This document shows positions 44,599 through 53,439 of a stretch of DNA of 64,000 nt, piece after piece. Each line of letters opens with the position of its first letter. Within the stretch, counting starts at the first letter, position 1. Position numbers and translations under genes: made by a program. This stretch comes from Agathobaculum sp. NTUH-O15-33 (GTDB lineage Bacteria; Bacillota; Clostridia; Oscillospirales; Butyricicoccaceae), in NCBI RefSeq assembly GCF_033193315.1, contig NZ_CP136187.1, positions 1,364,001-1,428,000 of the forward strand, read 5' to 3'. The notes under the pieces were generated by a model. It searched no databases. It was given only the letters and a program-made list of their open reading frames with translations, and was not told where the DNA came from.

Positions 44599-45534
44599 AT
44601 GAAGCAATATATATACGCCCATTCCGCCGGGGAGCAGGCGGCAGGGGAACGGATATACCTGTGCAGCGACGACCGGCTCAAGGACGGCGTGGTATCCCGC
44701 GCCAGCCTGCAAAAGCTGCTGCTGACGCCGGAAGCGGACGAAGCGCTGGAAAAGCGGTTCGAGCAGGCGCAGACAATGCTGTGGGCGGAGCAGTTCGCAG
44801 CCTGCGGGGAGCGGGACACGGTCGTCCGCTTGCCGGATATGCTGTTCGATTGCCTGCTCCCGCAAAACGAAGCGGAGTTTCGCTGCGTCGCGGAGCTGTT
44901 TCACTGTGAGGAACAGGCGCTGCGGGAGGAAGCGGAGCGCCTGACCGCGCGCCACCGGCTGTCCGGCTGCGAGCAATACCGTTTTGCGCCGCAGTACGTG
45001 CGGCTGTTTGAATTGCAGATCCGCTCGATCATCAAGGGCGCGGAGCAGGGCGGTCTGCAAAAAATATCCCTGCTGCTGCCCTATAGCGGCAACTGGGAGG
45101 AGGTGCGGCTGCTCTGCGCGCTGACCGATGGGATCGCGGCGGAATCGGTCATCACCTGCCCGCTTGGGCTAGAGATCACAACGCCGCGCGCGGCGTGCGT
45201 CACCAAGGAGTACGTGGCGACGATGGATTTTCTGGTGTTCGACACCGAATCGCTCACGCAGACCATGTACGGCATCGCGGCGCGGGACGCGGAGGACGCG
45301 ATCGACCACTACATGCGGGAAGGCCTGTTCGAGCACAGCCCGTTTTGCTCGTTCGACCAGACGGGGCTGGGCACGCTGCTGCTGCTCGCCATCCGGGGCG
45401 CGCGGGCGATCAAGCCCACGGCGGGCATCGGCCTGAAGGGCAAGCCCGCGCACGAACCGGTCGGCCTTGCGTTTTGCCGGGAAAACAAAGTCGATATGCT
45501 GTTCACCGACCGCGCGGTGGAACTGACTGGCTGA
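44599..45534 (+). CDS. Degenerate PEP-utilising-enzyme C-terminal domain protein
   Basis: The 311-residue protein resembles the C-terminal TIM-barrel of PPDK and PEP synthase. Near residue 132 is FELQIRSIIKGAE, then KISLLLPYSGNW. GLEITTPRAACVTKEYVATMDFLVFDTESLTQ lies near 192-223, corresponding to the family's GTNDLTQ region but with DTESLTQ. The GxCGE segment that carries the catalytic Cys in PPDK is replaced by GLKGKP. No nucleotide or phosphohistidine domain is present. It is probably a non-catalytic, regulatory or repurposed relative; the role is unknown. Confidence 0.7.
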   Translation: MKQYIYAHSAGEQAAGERIYLCSDDRLKDGVVSRASLQKLLLTPEADEALEKRFEQAQTMLWAEQFAACGERDTVVRLPDMLFDCLLPQNEAEFRCVAELFHCEEQALREEAERLTARHRLSGCEQYRFAPQYVRLFELQIRSIIKGAEQGGLQKISLLLPYSGNWEEVRLLCALTDGIAAESVITCPLGLEITTPRAACVTKEYVATMDFLVFDTESLTQTMYGIAARDAEDAIDHYMREGLFEHSPFCSFDQTGLGTLLLLAIRGARAIKPTAGIGLKGKPAHEPVGLAFCRENKVDMLFTDRAVELTG

Positions 45535-45569
45535 ACGTCGTGCCCACGCAAGTTTTTTATCGCAACATA

Positions 45570-45608
45570 AAAAGTAGGAGGCTTCCGTTTCGGAAGCCTC
45601 CTACTTTT
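45570..45608. terminator. Bidirectional terminator
   Basis: AAAAGTAGGAGGCTTCCG and CGGAAGCCTCCTACTTTT are perfect inverted arms around TTT. It serves the PEP-domain gene on the plus strand and the sugar transporter operon on the minus strand. Confidence 0.93.
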
Positions 45609-45633
45609 AAAGAGAGAAGAAAAGAGCGAATGA

Positions 45634-46848
45634 TTAACGACGGTTGGTCGAAGCGTTTACGATAAAAGCGTCCAGCACGACCGCCGCGACAAGGATCGCG
45701 CCCTGTACGACAAGGCGGGTTGAGGTCTCCGCGCCGATCAGGTACATGCCGTTCGCGAGGCTGCCCATCACGAGCGAGCCGAGCAGCACGCCCCAGATGT
45801 TGCCCTTGCCGCCGGTCAGGCTGGCGCCGCCGAGCACGCACGCCGCGATCGAGTTCATCATGATGCTGTCGTCGATCGAGGAGATGGAAACGCTTTGCAC
45901 GCGGGAAGCCGCGATCAGCCCGGCGAACGCGAATACCGCGCCCGAGATGATAAAGGCCGCCCATTTGGTGTTTTTCACGCTGATACCCGCGCGGCGCACG
46001 GCTTCCGGGTTGCTGCCGAGCGCGTACAGATGCACGCCGAAGCGCGTCTGCGTGAGCAGGTAGGAGAACGCGGCGAGCAGCACGATCAGCAGCAGCACCG
46101 AAAGGTTCAGGCCCTTATAGCGCCGCATGATCTCCAGCACGGCCACGCCGCCGACGAGCACCGCGCCCGTGGGGATGACGACCTTGTTCACAAACTTGAC
46201 AGGCAGGTTATTTTTGCGCGCCTGCGTGTAGGACTGATAGGTAAGGATGAACAGCACCGCCGTGCCCGCCGCGAGCAGCACGTAGGACAGCCCGCTCGGC
46301 AGGTAGGTGGTGGTGAACACGGCCAGCGAGCTGTTCATCAGCGAAATCTGGTTGTGCTCGCGCAGAATGACCAGCAGCAGGCCTTCCAGCGCCATCTGCG
46401 AGCCCAGCGTGATGATGAAGGCCGGGGCCGAAAACTTGGTGACGATCCAGCCTTGGAGAAAGCCCACGACCGCGCCGGTCAGGATGCAGGCCGCGAAGCC
46501 CGCGAGAAAGGGCAATTCAAAGATGACGCAGATCATCGCGCCGACGGAGGCGCTCACCGCGCTTGCCGCCGCGCAGGAAAGGTCCAGCTCGCCGTGCAGC
46601 AGCACGAGAAACAGGCCGATGGACATCACGCCCATGTTGACGATCTGCACCGAAAGGGTGGTCAGGTTGCGCGAGCTGAGAAACGAGGGATTGATCGCCG
46701 TGAAAATGACCCAGATCACGACCAGCGCGAAGATGACCGGCAGCATGCGCAGCGGACCGTTCAGAGCTTCCATCACGCGCAGTTTTTTATTTGGTTTGAT
46801 CTCTGTCGTACGGCTCAGAACGACACTGTCTTTTGTAGTTTCCGCCAT
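45634..46848 (-). CDS. Sugar ABC transporter permease (RbsC/XylH-like)
   Basis: The 404-residue permease has about ten membrane helices and the BPD_transp_2 signature region near residues 290-330 (AVRRAGISVKNTKWAAFIISGAVFAFAGLIA). A short charged N-terminus precedes the first helix near residue 33. It is the last gene of the operon, after the binding protein. It probably forms a dimer with the two ATPases encoded upstream. Substrate is inferred as a sugar from family and neighbours. Confidence 0.92.
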   Translation of the reverse strand: MAETTKDSVVLSRTTEIKPNKKLRVMEALNGPLRMLPVIFALVVIWVIFTAINPSFLSSRNLTTLSVQIVNMGVMSIGLFLVLLHGELDLSCAAASAVSASVGAMICVIFELPFLAGFAACILTGAVVGFLQGWIVTKFSAPAFIITLGSQMALEGLLLVILREHNQISLMNSSLAVFTTTYLPSGLSYVLLAAGTAVLFILTYQSYTQARKNNLPVKFVNKVVIPTGAVLVGGVAVLEIMRRYKGLNLSVLLLIVLLAAFSYLLTQTRFGVHLYALGSNPEAVRRAGISVKNTKWAAFIISGAVFAFAGLIAASRVQSVSISSIDDSIMMNSIAACVLGGASLTGGKGNIWGVLLGSLVMGSLANGMYLIGAETSTRLVVQGAILVAAVVLDAFIVNASTNRR

Positions 46849-46907
46849 GATTACTCCTCCAGCAAAAGCAAAGTTTAGCCGCCGGCCCGCCGATCGGCGG
46901 ACCGTTA

Positions 46908-48065
46908 TTATTTTAGGGTCTTGGCGACCTCGTCGATCGCTTGCTGCGTGGCGACGCCCGCGTCGACGATCTCCGCCTTCAGGTTATCCTTGGTGATCAG
47001 CAGCGTGGGCACCAGAATTTGCGGCAAGCCGTCGGGTGAATCGTTATCGTACACACGGTCGGCCATGTCGGCGGGGCACTTGCCGTCGCGCAGCCAAGTG
47101 GCGCAAACCTCGGCGACCTTCTGGGCCTGCGTTTCGTAGTCGGGCAGTACGTCGGCCGCCTGCCAGCCCTCCTGCACGCGGGCCAGTCCCTGTACGGTGG
47201 AGTCGCAGCCGCCGAGCAGGGCCACGTCGTGCACCATGCCTTGCTCCTGCAGCGTCGCGACGACGCCGGTCAGCAGGTCGTCGTTCATGCTGATGACCAC
47301 GTCTACGTCATTGCCGGTCTGCGTCAGCATTTGCTCGGTAACGGGCTGCGCGCTGGCCGCCGTCCAGTCGTTGGTATCGGCTTCAAAGACGATTTCGACC
47401 TTGCCCTCTTCCGCCCACTTGTCGAGCGTTGCATGGTAGGTATCCTTGAGATCGTTATAGAACGGGGAGCCGGTCGCGCCCCAGATACCGGCGACCTTGA
47501 CGACGCCGTCCGCGTTCGGCAGAATGTTTTCCTCCATGTATTTTAGGTACTGTTCCGCGATGGCGGGGAAGGGGGTGGTGACCATCATTTCGCATTTGCC
47601 GCCGTAGGGCGTGTGCGACAGCGCGCAGAAGGGAACGCCCTCGTCGTTGAGCAGTTGCAGCGCGCCCGCCGCGCTGAGCTCCTCGGCCGGGGCGTAGACC
47701 AGAAAATCACAGCCCGCGGTGATCGCGCCTTCAATTTGCTGCAACTGCTTTTGCGCGTCGCCTTCCGCGTCCAGCACCTTTAGCTCCATGTTGGGCGCGT
47801 AGGTTTTCAGCCACTTTTCAATGAAGGGCGCGTCAAAGTTGGGCCAGCGGGAGATGGTGCCGTCGGGAATGGCGAAATAGACCGTGCCCTCGCCGTCGTA
47901 GATCACATCGCCCTCGGCCGGTTGCCCGCCGCTCGGCGTGCCGGACGGCGCTGCGGTACTTCCCTCCGCGTCCGGCGCTTTGCCGGAGGAACAGCCGGTC
48001 AGCAGTAACGTGCATGTAAAGCAGAGCATGGATAGCAGCACGAGCGCGCGATGGAACTTTTTCAT
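46908..48065 (-). CDS. Sugar-binding lipoprotein (periplasmic-binding-protein type)
   Basis: The 385-residue protein has a lipoprotein signal with the lipobox LLLTGCSSG near residues 20-28, a Ser/Thr/Gly-rich linker, and a type I binding fold like RbsB (pfam Peripla_BP_4). The chain has FLVYAPAEELSAAGALQLLNDEGVPF and VDVVISMNDDLLTGVVATLQEQG. It probably hands substrate to the RbsC-like permease. A complete bacterial lipid anchor is expected from the Cys. Confidence 0.93.
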   Translation of the reverse strand: MKKFHRALVLLSMLCFTCTLLLTGCSSGKAPDAEGSTAAPSGTPSGGQPAEGDVIYDGEGTVYFAIPDGTISRWPNFDAPFIEKWLKTYAPNMELKVLDAEGDAQKQLQQIEGAITAGCDFLVYAPAEELSAAGALQLLNDEGVPFCALSHTPYGGKCEMMVTTPFPAIAEQYLKYMEENILPNADGVVKVAGIWGATGSPFYNDLKDTYHATLDKWAEEGKVEIVFEADTNDWTAASAQPVTEQMLTQTGNDVDVVISMNDDLLTGVVATLQEQGMVHDVALLGGCDSTVQGLARVQEGWQAADVLPDYETQAQKVAEVCATWLRDGKCPADMADRVYDNDSPDGLPQILVPTLLITKDNLKAEIVDAGVATQQAIDEVAKTLK

Positions 48066-48084
48066 GAGAAGCCTCCCTTTCTTT

Positions 48085-48828
48085 TTAAGACGAATGGATA
48101 CCCGTAATGTGCGCGACCAGATCGTCGCGCGTAAACGTGCCGCCTTCCAGCACGCTTTCGATCTCGCCGATGCGCAGCACGACAGCGCGGTCGGCGGATT
48201 TGACGACCTCGTCCAAATCCTGCGACACGACCACCACCGCGTGGCCGGAGTCCCGCAGCGAGCGGGTCAATTTGGATACCTGCTTGCGCTGGATAACGCC
48301 GAGCGCGGCGGTCGGCTCGTCGAGCAGCACCACCTTGGAGGGCAGCAGCAGCGCCTTGGCAATGGCGACCGCCTGCCGCTGGCCGCCCGAGCGCGTGCCG
48401 ACCGGGGCCGAGGGGTTGGGCACGTTGGAGCCGATCTCCCCGAACAGGTCGCGCGTCCGGCGCTCCATGCTCTCGTGGTTCAGGCGCGCCGCGCGGGTCA
48501 GTTCGTTGCCTAAAAAAATGTTTTGGAACGCGTTTAAATCGTTGCAGAGCGATAGGTCCTGATATACCGTGAAAATGCCCATGCCCTGCGCCTGCTTGGG
48601 GGTCGCGATGCGGACGGGCTTGCCCTCGAAGAGGATTTCGCTTTCCGCGTTCGGTATGACCGCGCCGGAAAGAATGTTGACGAGCGTCGATTTGCCCGCG
48701 CCGTTGTCGCCGACGATAAACAGCAATTCGCCCTCGTGAATGGACAGGCTCACATCGTTTAAGGCGCGCACGCCGCCGTAATCCTTGGTCAGGCGCCGCA
48801 GCTCCACGATCGGTTTTTCATTTTTCAT
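48085..48828 (-). CDS. Sugar ABC transporter ATP-binding protein 2
   Basis: The 247-residue ATPase has Walker A VGDNGAGKSTLVNILSG near 34-51, the signature area RSGGQRQAVAIAKALL and Walker B VVLLDEPTAALG. It is a single-domain version of half of RbsA-type ATPases. It lies 9 bases after its partner, and its ribosome site (AGGAGA) is within the end of the partner gene. Confidence 0.93.
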   Translation of the reverse strand: MKNEKPIVELRRLTKDYGGVRALNDVSLSIHEGELLFIVGDNGAGKSTLVNILSGAVIPNAESEILFEGKPVRIATPKQAQGMGIFTVYQDLSLCNDLNAFQNIFLGNELTRAARLNHESMERRTRDLFGEIGSNVPNPSAPVGTRSGGQRQAVAIAKALLLPSKVVLLDEPTAALGVIQRKQVSKLTRSLRDSGHAVVVVSQDLDEVVKSADRAVVLRIGEIESVLEGGTFTRDDLVAHITGIHSS

Positions 48829-48837
48829 GCGCGTCTC

Positions 48838-49623
48838 CTATTCTTCGTCGAGGAAGGTGTTCGAGCCCGTGATCTCCGCGACGACGCGCTCGGTCGTGAT
48901 CTCGGCCCGCTGTATTTCGGCCACTTTTTCGCCCAGACGGAATACGACCACCTTGTCGCAAATGGGGAACACCTCGGCCAGATCGTGCGAAACCACCACC
49001 ACGCCCACGTTTTTTTCGCGCAGGCCCATGATGAGCTTGGAGACCTGCTGCCGCTGCTTGAGACCAAGATTGGCCAGCGGTTCGTCCAGCAGCACCACGT
49101 CGGGCGCGCCGAGCATGGCCCGCGCGATGGCGACCGCCTGCCGCTGCCCGCCGGAAAGCGCGCCGGCGTTTGCGCGCACGCTCTGTATTTCGATGCCGAG
49201 CTCGTCCAGACACTGCTGGGCGACGCGCTCCATCTCGGCCTCGTTCAAACGGCCCGCGCGCGTGATCTCGCGCCCGAGGAACAAGTTCTGCACGATGTCC
49301 AGATTGTCGCAAAGCGCCAAATCCTGATATACCGTCTGAATGCCCAGCTCCACCGAATCGAGCGTGTTGTGGATCGAAACCGGCTTGCCGTTGAACCGGA
49401 TTTCGCCTTCCTCAGGGATGTTAACGCCCGATATGACCTTTAAAAAGGTCGATTTGCCCGCGCCGTTATCGCCCACCAGCACGGTGACTTCGCCGCGGCG
49501 CACCTCCATGTCCACATCGATCAGCGCCTGCACGCCGCCAAAGTATTTCGAGATGTGCCGGAGCGATAAAAGCGGCGTGTCGACACGGTCGATGTCGAGG
49601 ACCGTCGTATGTTGTGCTTTCAT
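48838..49623 (-). CDS. Sugar ABC transporter ATP-binding protein 1
   Basis: The 261-residue ATPase has Walker A VGDNGAGKSTFLKVISG near residue 50, signature LSGGQRQAVAIARAMLG and Walker B VVLLDEPLANLG. Together with the following ATPase it supplies the two nucleotide-binding domains that RbsA, XylG or MglA proteins normally carry in one chain. A separate pair is less common but known. It lies second or third in the operon after RbsD/FucU. Confidence 0.93.
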   Translation of the reverse strand: MKAQHTTVLDIDRVDTPLLSLRHISKYFGGVQALIDVDMEVRRGEVTVLVGDNGAGKSTFLKVISGVNIPEEGEIRFNGKPVSIHNTLDSVELGIQTVYQDLALCDNLDIVQNLFLGREITRAGRLNEAEMERVAQQCLDELGIEIQSVRANAGALSGGQRQAVAIARAMLGAPDVVLLDEPLANLGLKQRQQVSKLIMGLREKNVGVVVVSHDLAEVFPICDKVVVFRLGEKVAEIQRAEITTERVVAEITGSNTFLDEE

Positions 49624-49670
49624 AAGTACTGCTGTTCACCTCCAGCTTTCTCACAGCGTTTGCGGGGCGG

Positions 49671-50159
49671 TCACTTCCGGTCCTTTTTGGGCACGGTGGT
49701 AAATTTGGTTTCGCCGAGCAGCACCTTAATGTCGATATCCGCGCTCGGATAGCCCGCGATCAGCACGGCCTGCGCGTGGATGCCGATATCGCCGGTCTGG
49801 ACCACGGCCTTGCAGCGGTCGCGCAGCTCGTAGTATTCGGGCGCGTAGTTGATCTGGCGCACCTTGTTTTCACCGAACAGCTCGACCAGCGTGCCGTAAT
49901 CCTTGGGGTTTTGGTCTGGCATATCCTCGGTGATGATCGCGCCCTCGAAATCGCCCGCTTCGGCAAGCGTGCGGACCACATCCTCAAACGTGGGCGAGCC
50001 GGTCACCACCTCAAGGTCGAGGTATTCCACGCTCTCGTCCAGCGGGTACAGCGCTTTGGAACAGGTTCCGCTGCCGGAATCCGCGATAAACAGCATTTCG
50101 CCGTGCCGGATCGATGCGACGATTGCCGCCAGTCTCTCGTTTAAAATTCTTCTTTTCAT
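49671..50159 (-). CDS. RbsD/FucU-family sugar mutarotase
   Basis: The 162-residue protein fits the RbsD/FucU fold: RHGEMLFIADSG near residues 18-29 contains the catalytic His, and the end has the IHAQAVLIAGYPSADIDIKVLLGE block. Members interconvert sugar ring forms (pyranose, furanose or anomers) for entry into metabolism. Its presence between the enzyme gene and the transporter supports sugar uptake. The sugar is not fixed by the sequence. Confidence 0.88.
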   Translation of the reverse strand: MKRRILNERLAAIVASIRHGEMLFIADSGSGTCSKALYPLDESVEYLDLEVVTGSPTFEDVVRTLAEAGDFEGAIITEDMPDQNPKDYGTLVELFGENKVRQINYAPEYYELRDRCKAVVQTGDIGIHAQAVLIAGYPSADIDIKVLLGETKFTTVPKKDRK

Positions 50160-50215
50160 GTGAGGTGCCCCCTTAAAAATTTATAATGCAAATGGAATAA
50201 CGTTTTCATGCCGCC

Positions 50216-51289
50216 CTAGGCGTCGCGATCGATCGCGAGCACGCGCGCCGGATTGTCCACATTGAACAATCGGCAGGTGTGCGGCTCCAAACCGGCTTCC
50301 GCCAGATAACGCTGGAAATCGGTCAGCACGTGGCTGTAGCCCCAGCCGCCGTATTTGCGCAGAAAGTGCTTGAGCCCCTGATCGTGCGACAGCAGGATAC
50401 GGTCGGCAAAGCCGCGGCCACACAGGCGGCGAATCGCCACGGTGCGCTGCAGATCGGTCGGCAGCACCCAAGAGCCTTGCTCCTTTTTGTAAACGGTCGT
50501 GTTGCCGCACAGCTCAAATTCCAGATAGCAGCCCCGGTTGCCAAGGCTTACGATGTAGTCCACGCCCTCGTCAAATTCGATATCCTTATGCGCGAGCGCG
50601 AAATCCAAATGACCTAGGATAATTTTATCCGGTGAAACGCCTTCTTCCTTTACCAGAATATCGAGCACCTCGTGTCCGCGCCGCGCGCCGGGGTCAAGGT
50701 GGATGGTAATGGCAAGTCCGGTCTCGCGCTGGGCGCGCGCTGCGGCGCGCAGCACCTTAATCTCGTCCTGTGTCATAAGGTAGCTCGTGCCGATCTCGCC
50801 GATGACGCCGGGGCGGATATCCGTGCCGTCCAGCCCGTTTCGGATTTCCGCAATATACTGCGCGGCAAGCTGGTCGGCCGAGGCGGCGCGCACATAGTCC
50901 GGCAGGGTGGGATCGATGTAGTGGCCCGTGCCGCAGATGATGTGCAGCCCCGTTCGGCGCGATACCTCGGCGAGCCGCCGTACATCGCGGCCAATGCCTT
51001 CAAGCGTTACCTCGGTGATCGTGCGGCCGCCGGCGGCTTTGAAAACGGCCAGCTCCTCGAGCGCGGTGTCCATGTCGGTCAGCCGGCATTCGTCGCGGTT
51101 GGCGTAGGGATTGACGCGCATGGACCATAGGTTTTGCAGCGTGACCGGCTCTTCCATAAAACGACGTTCCGCTTCGTTTTGCGGCGGCAGCAGAAAACAG
51201 GTGAAGTCGCAGAAAATGTGCTCGTGCGTCAAGGTTGGGCCAAGCGCGCTGGGGGATACCGGCCCCCGTACGGTCATTGCATGTGCCAT
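50216..51289 (-). CDS. Phosphotriesterase-family metal hydrolase
   Basis: The 357-residue TIM-barrel protein shows the amidohydrolase-type metal ligands: THEHIF (HxH near residue 24), IGEIGTSY (Glu in place of the bridging Lys), ITIHLDPG, LGHLDFAL and LLSHDQG. This pattern is the PTE-related (PHP/lactonase) group of intracellular hydrolases. The start at 51289 is 7 bases from AGGAGG; an upstream ATG at 51295 is too close to it. It is the first gene of the operon, so it may open a lactone or ester of the imported sugar; that is inference. Confidence 0.88.
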   Translation of the reverse strand: MAHAMTVRGPVSPSALGPTLTHEHIFCDFTCFLLPPQNEAERRFMEEPVTLQNLWSMRVNPYANRDECRLTDMDTALEELAVFKAAGGRTITEVTLEGIGRDVRRLAEVSRRTGLHIICGTGHYIDPTLPDYVRAASADQLAAQYIAEIRNGLDGTDIRPGVIGEIGTSYLMTQDEIKVLRAAARAQRETGLAITIHLDPGARRGHEVLDILVKEEGVSPDKIILGHLDFALAHKDIEFDEGVDYIVSLGNRGCYLEFELCGNTTVYKKEQGSWVLPTDLQRTVAIRRLCGRGFADRILLSHDQGLKHFLRKYGGWGYSHVLTDFQRYLAEAGLEPHTCRLFNVDNPARVLAIDRDA

Positions 51290-51323
51290 TATCATTCCTC
51301 CTGTTTTTTTGTCTTGCATGCAC

Positions 51324-51375
51324 AAAAAAAGCCACAGATACCCTTCATCTTGTCCGATGAAAGCATCCATGGCTT
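51324..51375 (-). terminator. Terminator hairpin in the operon leader
   Basis: On the minus strand AAGCCA and TGGCTT close a long hairpin that also contains CTTTCATC and GATGAAGG around a 6-base loop, followed by seven Ts. It lies 35 bases before the first start codon, so it must be read through for operon expression. Confidence 0.75.
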
Positions 51376-51390
51376 ATCACTTTGTCCGCC

Positions 51391-51413
51391 GGCGCGGCAG
51401 TCTTGACCGCGCC
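51391..51413 (-). promoter_or_regulatory. Leader hairpin P1
   Basis: GGCGCGG and CCGCGCC form a 7-bp stem (8 with a G-U pair) in the leader, 15 bases before the terminator hairpin. Paired leader hairpins of this kind are the known targets of ANTAR antiterminators, but the loop does not clearly carry the A1/G4 consensus. Confidence 0.5.
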
Positions 51414-51441
51414 TGACGCTCTATGCACTTTTGTTATGGCT

Positions 51442-51470
51442 ATATTAACACCACCCGTCTTTTTTGTCAA
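51442..51470 (-). promoter_or_regulatory. Promoter of the sugar operon
   Basis: On the minus strand TTGACA (51465-51470), a 17-base spacer and TAATAT (51442-51447) form a strong consensus-type promoter about 170 bases before the phosphotriesterase-family start. Confidence 0.85.
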
Positions 51471-51552
51471 TGATTTATATCTTATTTAATTTAATGAATA
51501 TAATATTTGGTGAACCTGCATGATTCACGGGTTTTTAACTTGTTTAAAACGT

Positions 51553-53439
51553 TCATACAGTTGCGGCGCCGTTGTCCAGCGGCAGGGGGGACAGGCTGGC
51601 GCGGCGGGGAAAGCGCACGTTTGCCTCGGTGCCGTGCGGCGAAGCGGGCAAATAGGTAAGCGCGCCGTTTAATTCGCGGAGGATGCTGGTGATGATGCTC
51701 ATGCCCACGCTTTCGGCCGCGTCCGCCTGAAAGCCCTCCGGCAGGCCCGCGCCGTTGTCCGCGACGGAGAGGATGACCATTGTGCCGGTATTGCGCAGCG
51801 TGATCCGCACGCGGCAGCCGCTTTGGCCGGGTAAAAACGCGTGGCGCACACAGTTGCTGATCAGCTCGTTTGTGACCAGCGCGATCGAGATCGCGTCGTC
51901 ATAGGGCACGCTGGTCTCCTCAAGCTGGGTGTCGAGCGTGATCGACAGGCCGTGGTAAATATGCAGAATCTCTAGGATGAGCGTTTTCAGGTTGACCACG
52001 TTGCGCCCGAACCAATCCTTGCACAGCAGCGCGTGCACCGTGGCGATGCACTTGATGCGGTGCATCGCTTCGTCCAGTATTTCGCCCACGTTGGGGTCGG
52101 GCGCGGCGAGCGCGTCCGCCTTTTGCAGATACAGCAGGTTATGCACCATTTGCAGGTTGTTTTTGATGCGGTGGTGGGTCTCCTGCAATAAAACGGAGTT
52201 GCCCATCAGGCGCGAGGTCTCGATGGCGACGGCGACCTCGCGCGCGTACATTTTCAAATAGATCGGCGCTTGCGGCGCGGGCACGCGCCCGGCGGAAAAC
52301 ATCACCTGAATCAGCGCGTTCTTTTTTCCGTCCAGCCGCACCGGGTAGCAGAAAATGTGTCGTATCGTATCGCTTTTGGAGAAAAGCGCTTCAAATCGCG
52401 CCTCGCCCGCGCGAAATTGCAGCACGCCCTTCTGCTGAAGCAGCGCCAGCACGTCGGTGTGCGGCAAAAGGGGGAGCGGCGGCGCGCCGTCCCCGCTGGA
52501 GATCACATCCACCACGTTCATGCGCGATTCGTCCACCAGATACAGCACCGAGCAATCCGCGCCGAGCGCCTTGACCAGATCGCCCGCGATGTGCTCCAGC
52601 ACGCGCTTGAGCTCGCCGTCCGACTGCATGATATCGTCGATATTGCTGATCGCCTGCAACACGGAAAGGTCGTCCTCCTCGGTGCGCGATTCGATGAGCG
52701 GCTCCCACCCGGAAAGCAGGTAGGCGATTTCACTGGGATTTTTGCGCACCTCCTCCGTGGGAAAGGTGCCCTTGATCGTGCCGCCGTCCAGAATAGAGAT
52801 ACGGTCGCCCAGCCGGAGCGCCTCCTCAAAGCTGCTGGTCATATAGATCACGCCGCAGCCCGCTTCGGTGAGAAAGCGCAGCACCTTGGGGAGCAGCCCG
52901 CGGCTTTCGCCGCCCAGATAATTGATCGCGTCGAAAAACACCGCGACAGGGGGCGCGATCGCGCACAAACGCAGCATTTCCACGGTTTTGCATTCGTCCA
53001 CGCTCATCTGCGACGGGCTTTTGGACAGATCGAGCGAAACGCCCACCCGCCGCATCAGCTCCGTGCACTGGTCAAGCGCGCCGCGCTTGACGCAAAAACG
53101 GGGCTTGAGGCTGGCGATCAGGATATTTTCCGCGACCGAGATAGAAGGGCAGAGCATGGGCGCAAGGCCGATAAACTGAATCTCGCGCTCCAACCGGCGG
53201 CGTTTTTTGTAGGGCTGGCCCAAAATATCGTAAGCGCCCGACAGACCGAGCACGTCGCCGCACAGCAGGTCGCAAAAATTGCGGTGGTCGTAAATGTAGG
53301 TGCCGAGCAGCACGTGCGTTTCGCCCGGCCTTAGGTCGAAGCGGAGGTTTTGAAGCCGCCGCCCGCCGTGCGCGAGCGAGGAGAGGTTTTCCATGCGCAG
53401 CAGCGGCGCGCGGCTTTTTTTCTGCGTCCCCCTTGTCAT
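51553..53439 (-). CDS. Hybrid sensor kinase: degenerate ABC ATPase, GAF-like, HisKA_2, HATPase
   Basis: The 628-residue protein is a rare fusion. Residues 16-245 follow an RbsA/MglA-type ATPase, but the Walker A site is lost (VLLGTYIYDHRNFC at 43-56), the signature is MSVDECKTVEML (145-156), and Walker B is PVAVFFDAINY. A GAF-like domain spans about 265-410. Residues 417-520 have the HisKA_2 box QETHHRIKNNLQ, with likely phospho-His at 423. The HATPase domain follows, with NELISNCVRH and DNGAGLPEG. It overlaps the ANTAR regulator gene by 4 bases. It may sense the state of the neighbouring ABC transporter. Confidence 0.88.
   Translation of the reverse strand: MTRGTQKKSRAPLLRMENLSSLAHGGRRLQNLRFDLRPGETHVLLGTYIYDHRNFCDLLCGDVLGLSGAYDILGQPYKKRRRLEREIQFIGLAPMLCPSISVAENILIASLKPRFCVKRGALDQCTELMRRVGVSLDLSKSPSQMSVDECKTVEMLRLCAIAPPVAVFFDAINYLGGESRGLLPKVLRFLTEAGCGVIYMTSSFEEALRLGDRISILDGGTIKGTFPTEEVRKNPSEIAYLLSGWEPLIESRTEEDDLSVLQAISNIDDIMQSDGELKRVLEHIAGDLVKALGADCSVLYLVDESRMNVVDVISSGDGAPPLPLLPHTDVLALLQQKGVLQFRAGEARFEALFSKSDTIRHIFCYPVRLDGKKNALIQVMFSAGRVPAPQAPIYLKMYAREVAVAIETSRLMGNSVLLQETHHRIKNNLQMVHNLLYLQKADALAAPDPNVGEILDEAMHRIKCIATVHALLCKDWFGRNVVNLKTLILEILHIYHGLSITLDTQLEETSVPYDDAISIALVTNELISNCVRHAFLPGQSGCRVRITLRNTGTMVILSVADNGAGLPEGFQADAAESVGMSIITSILRELNGALTYLPASPHGTEANVRFPRRASLSPLPLDNGAATV

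Noticed and set aside
45895..46878. A 327-residue plus-strand frame opposite the sugar permease
   Set aside because: Arg/His/Gln-rich composition and overlap with a conserved permease mark it as a shadow.
51391..51413. A perfect match to the ANTAR loop consensus
   Set aside because: Neither loop starts with A and has G at position four, so the link to ANTAR rests on arrangement and neighbourhood only.
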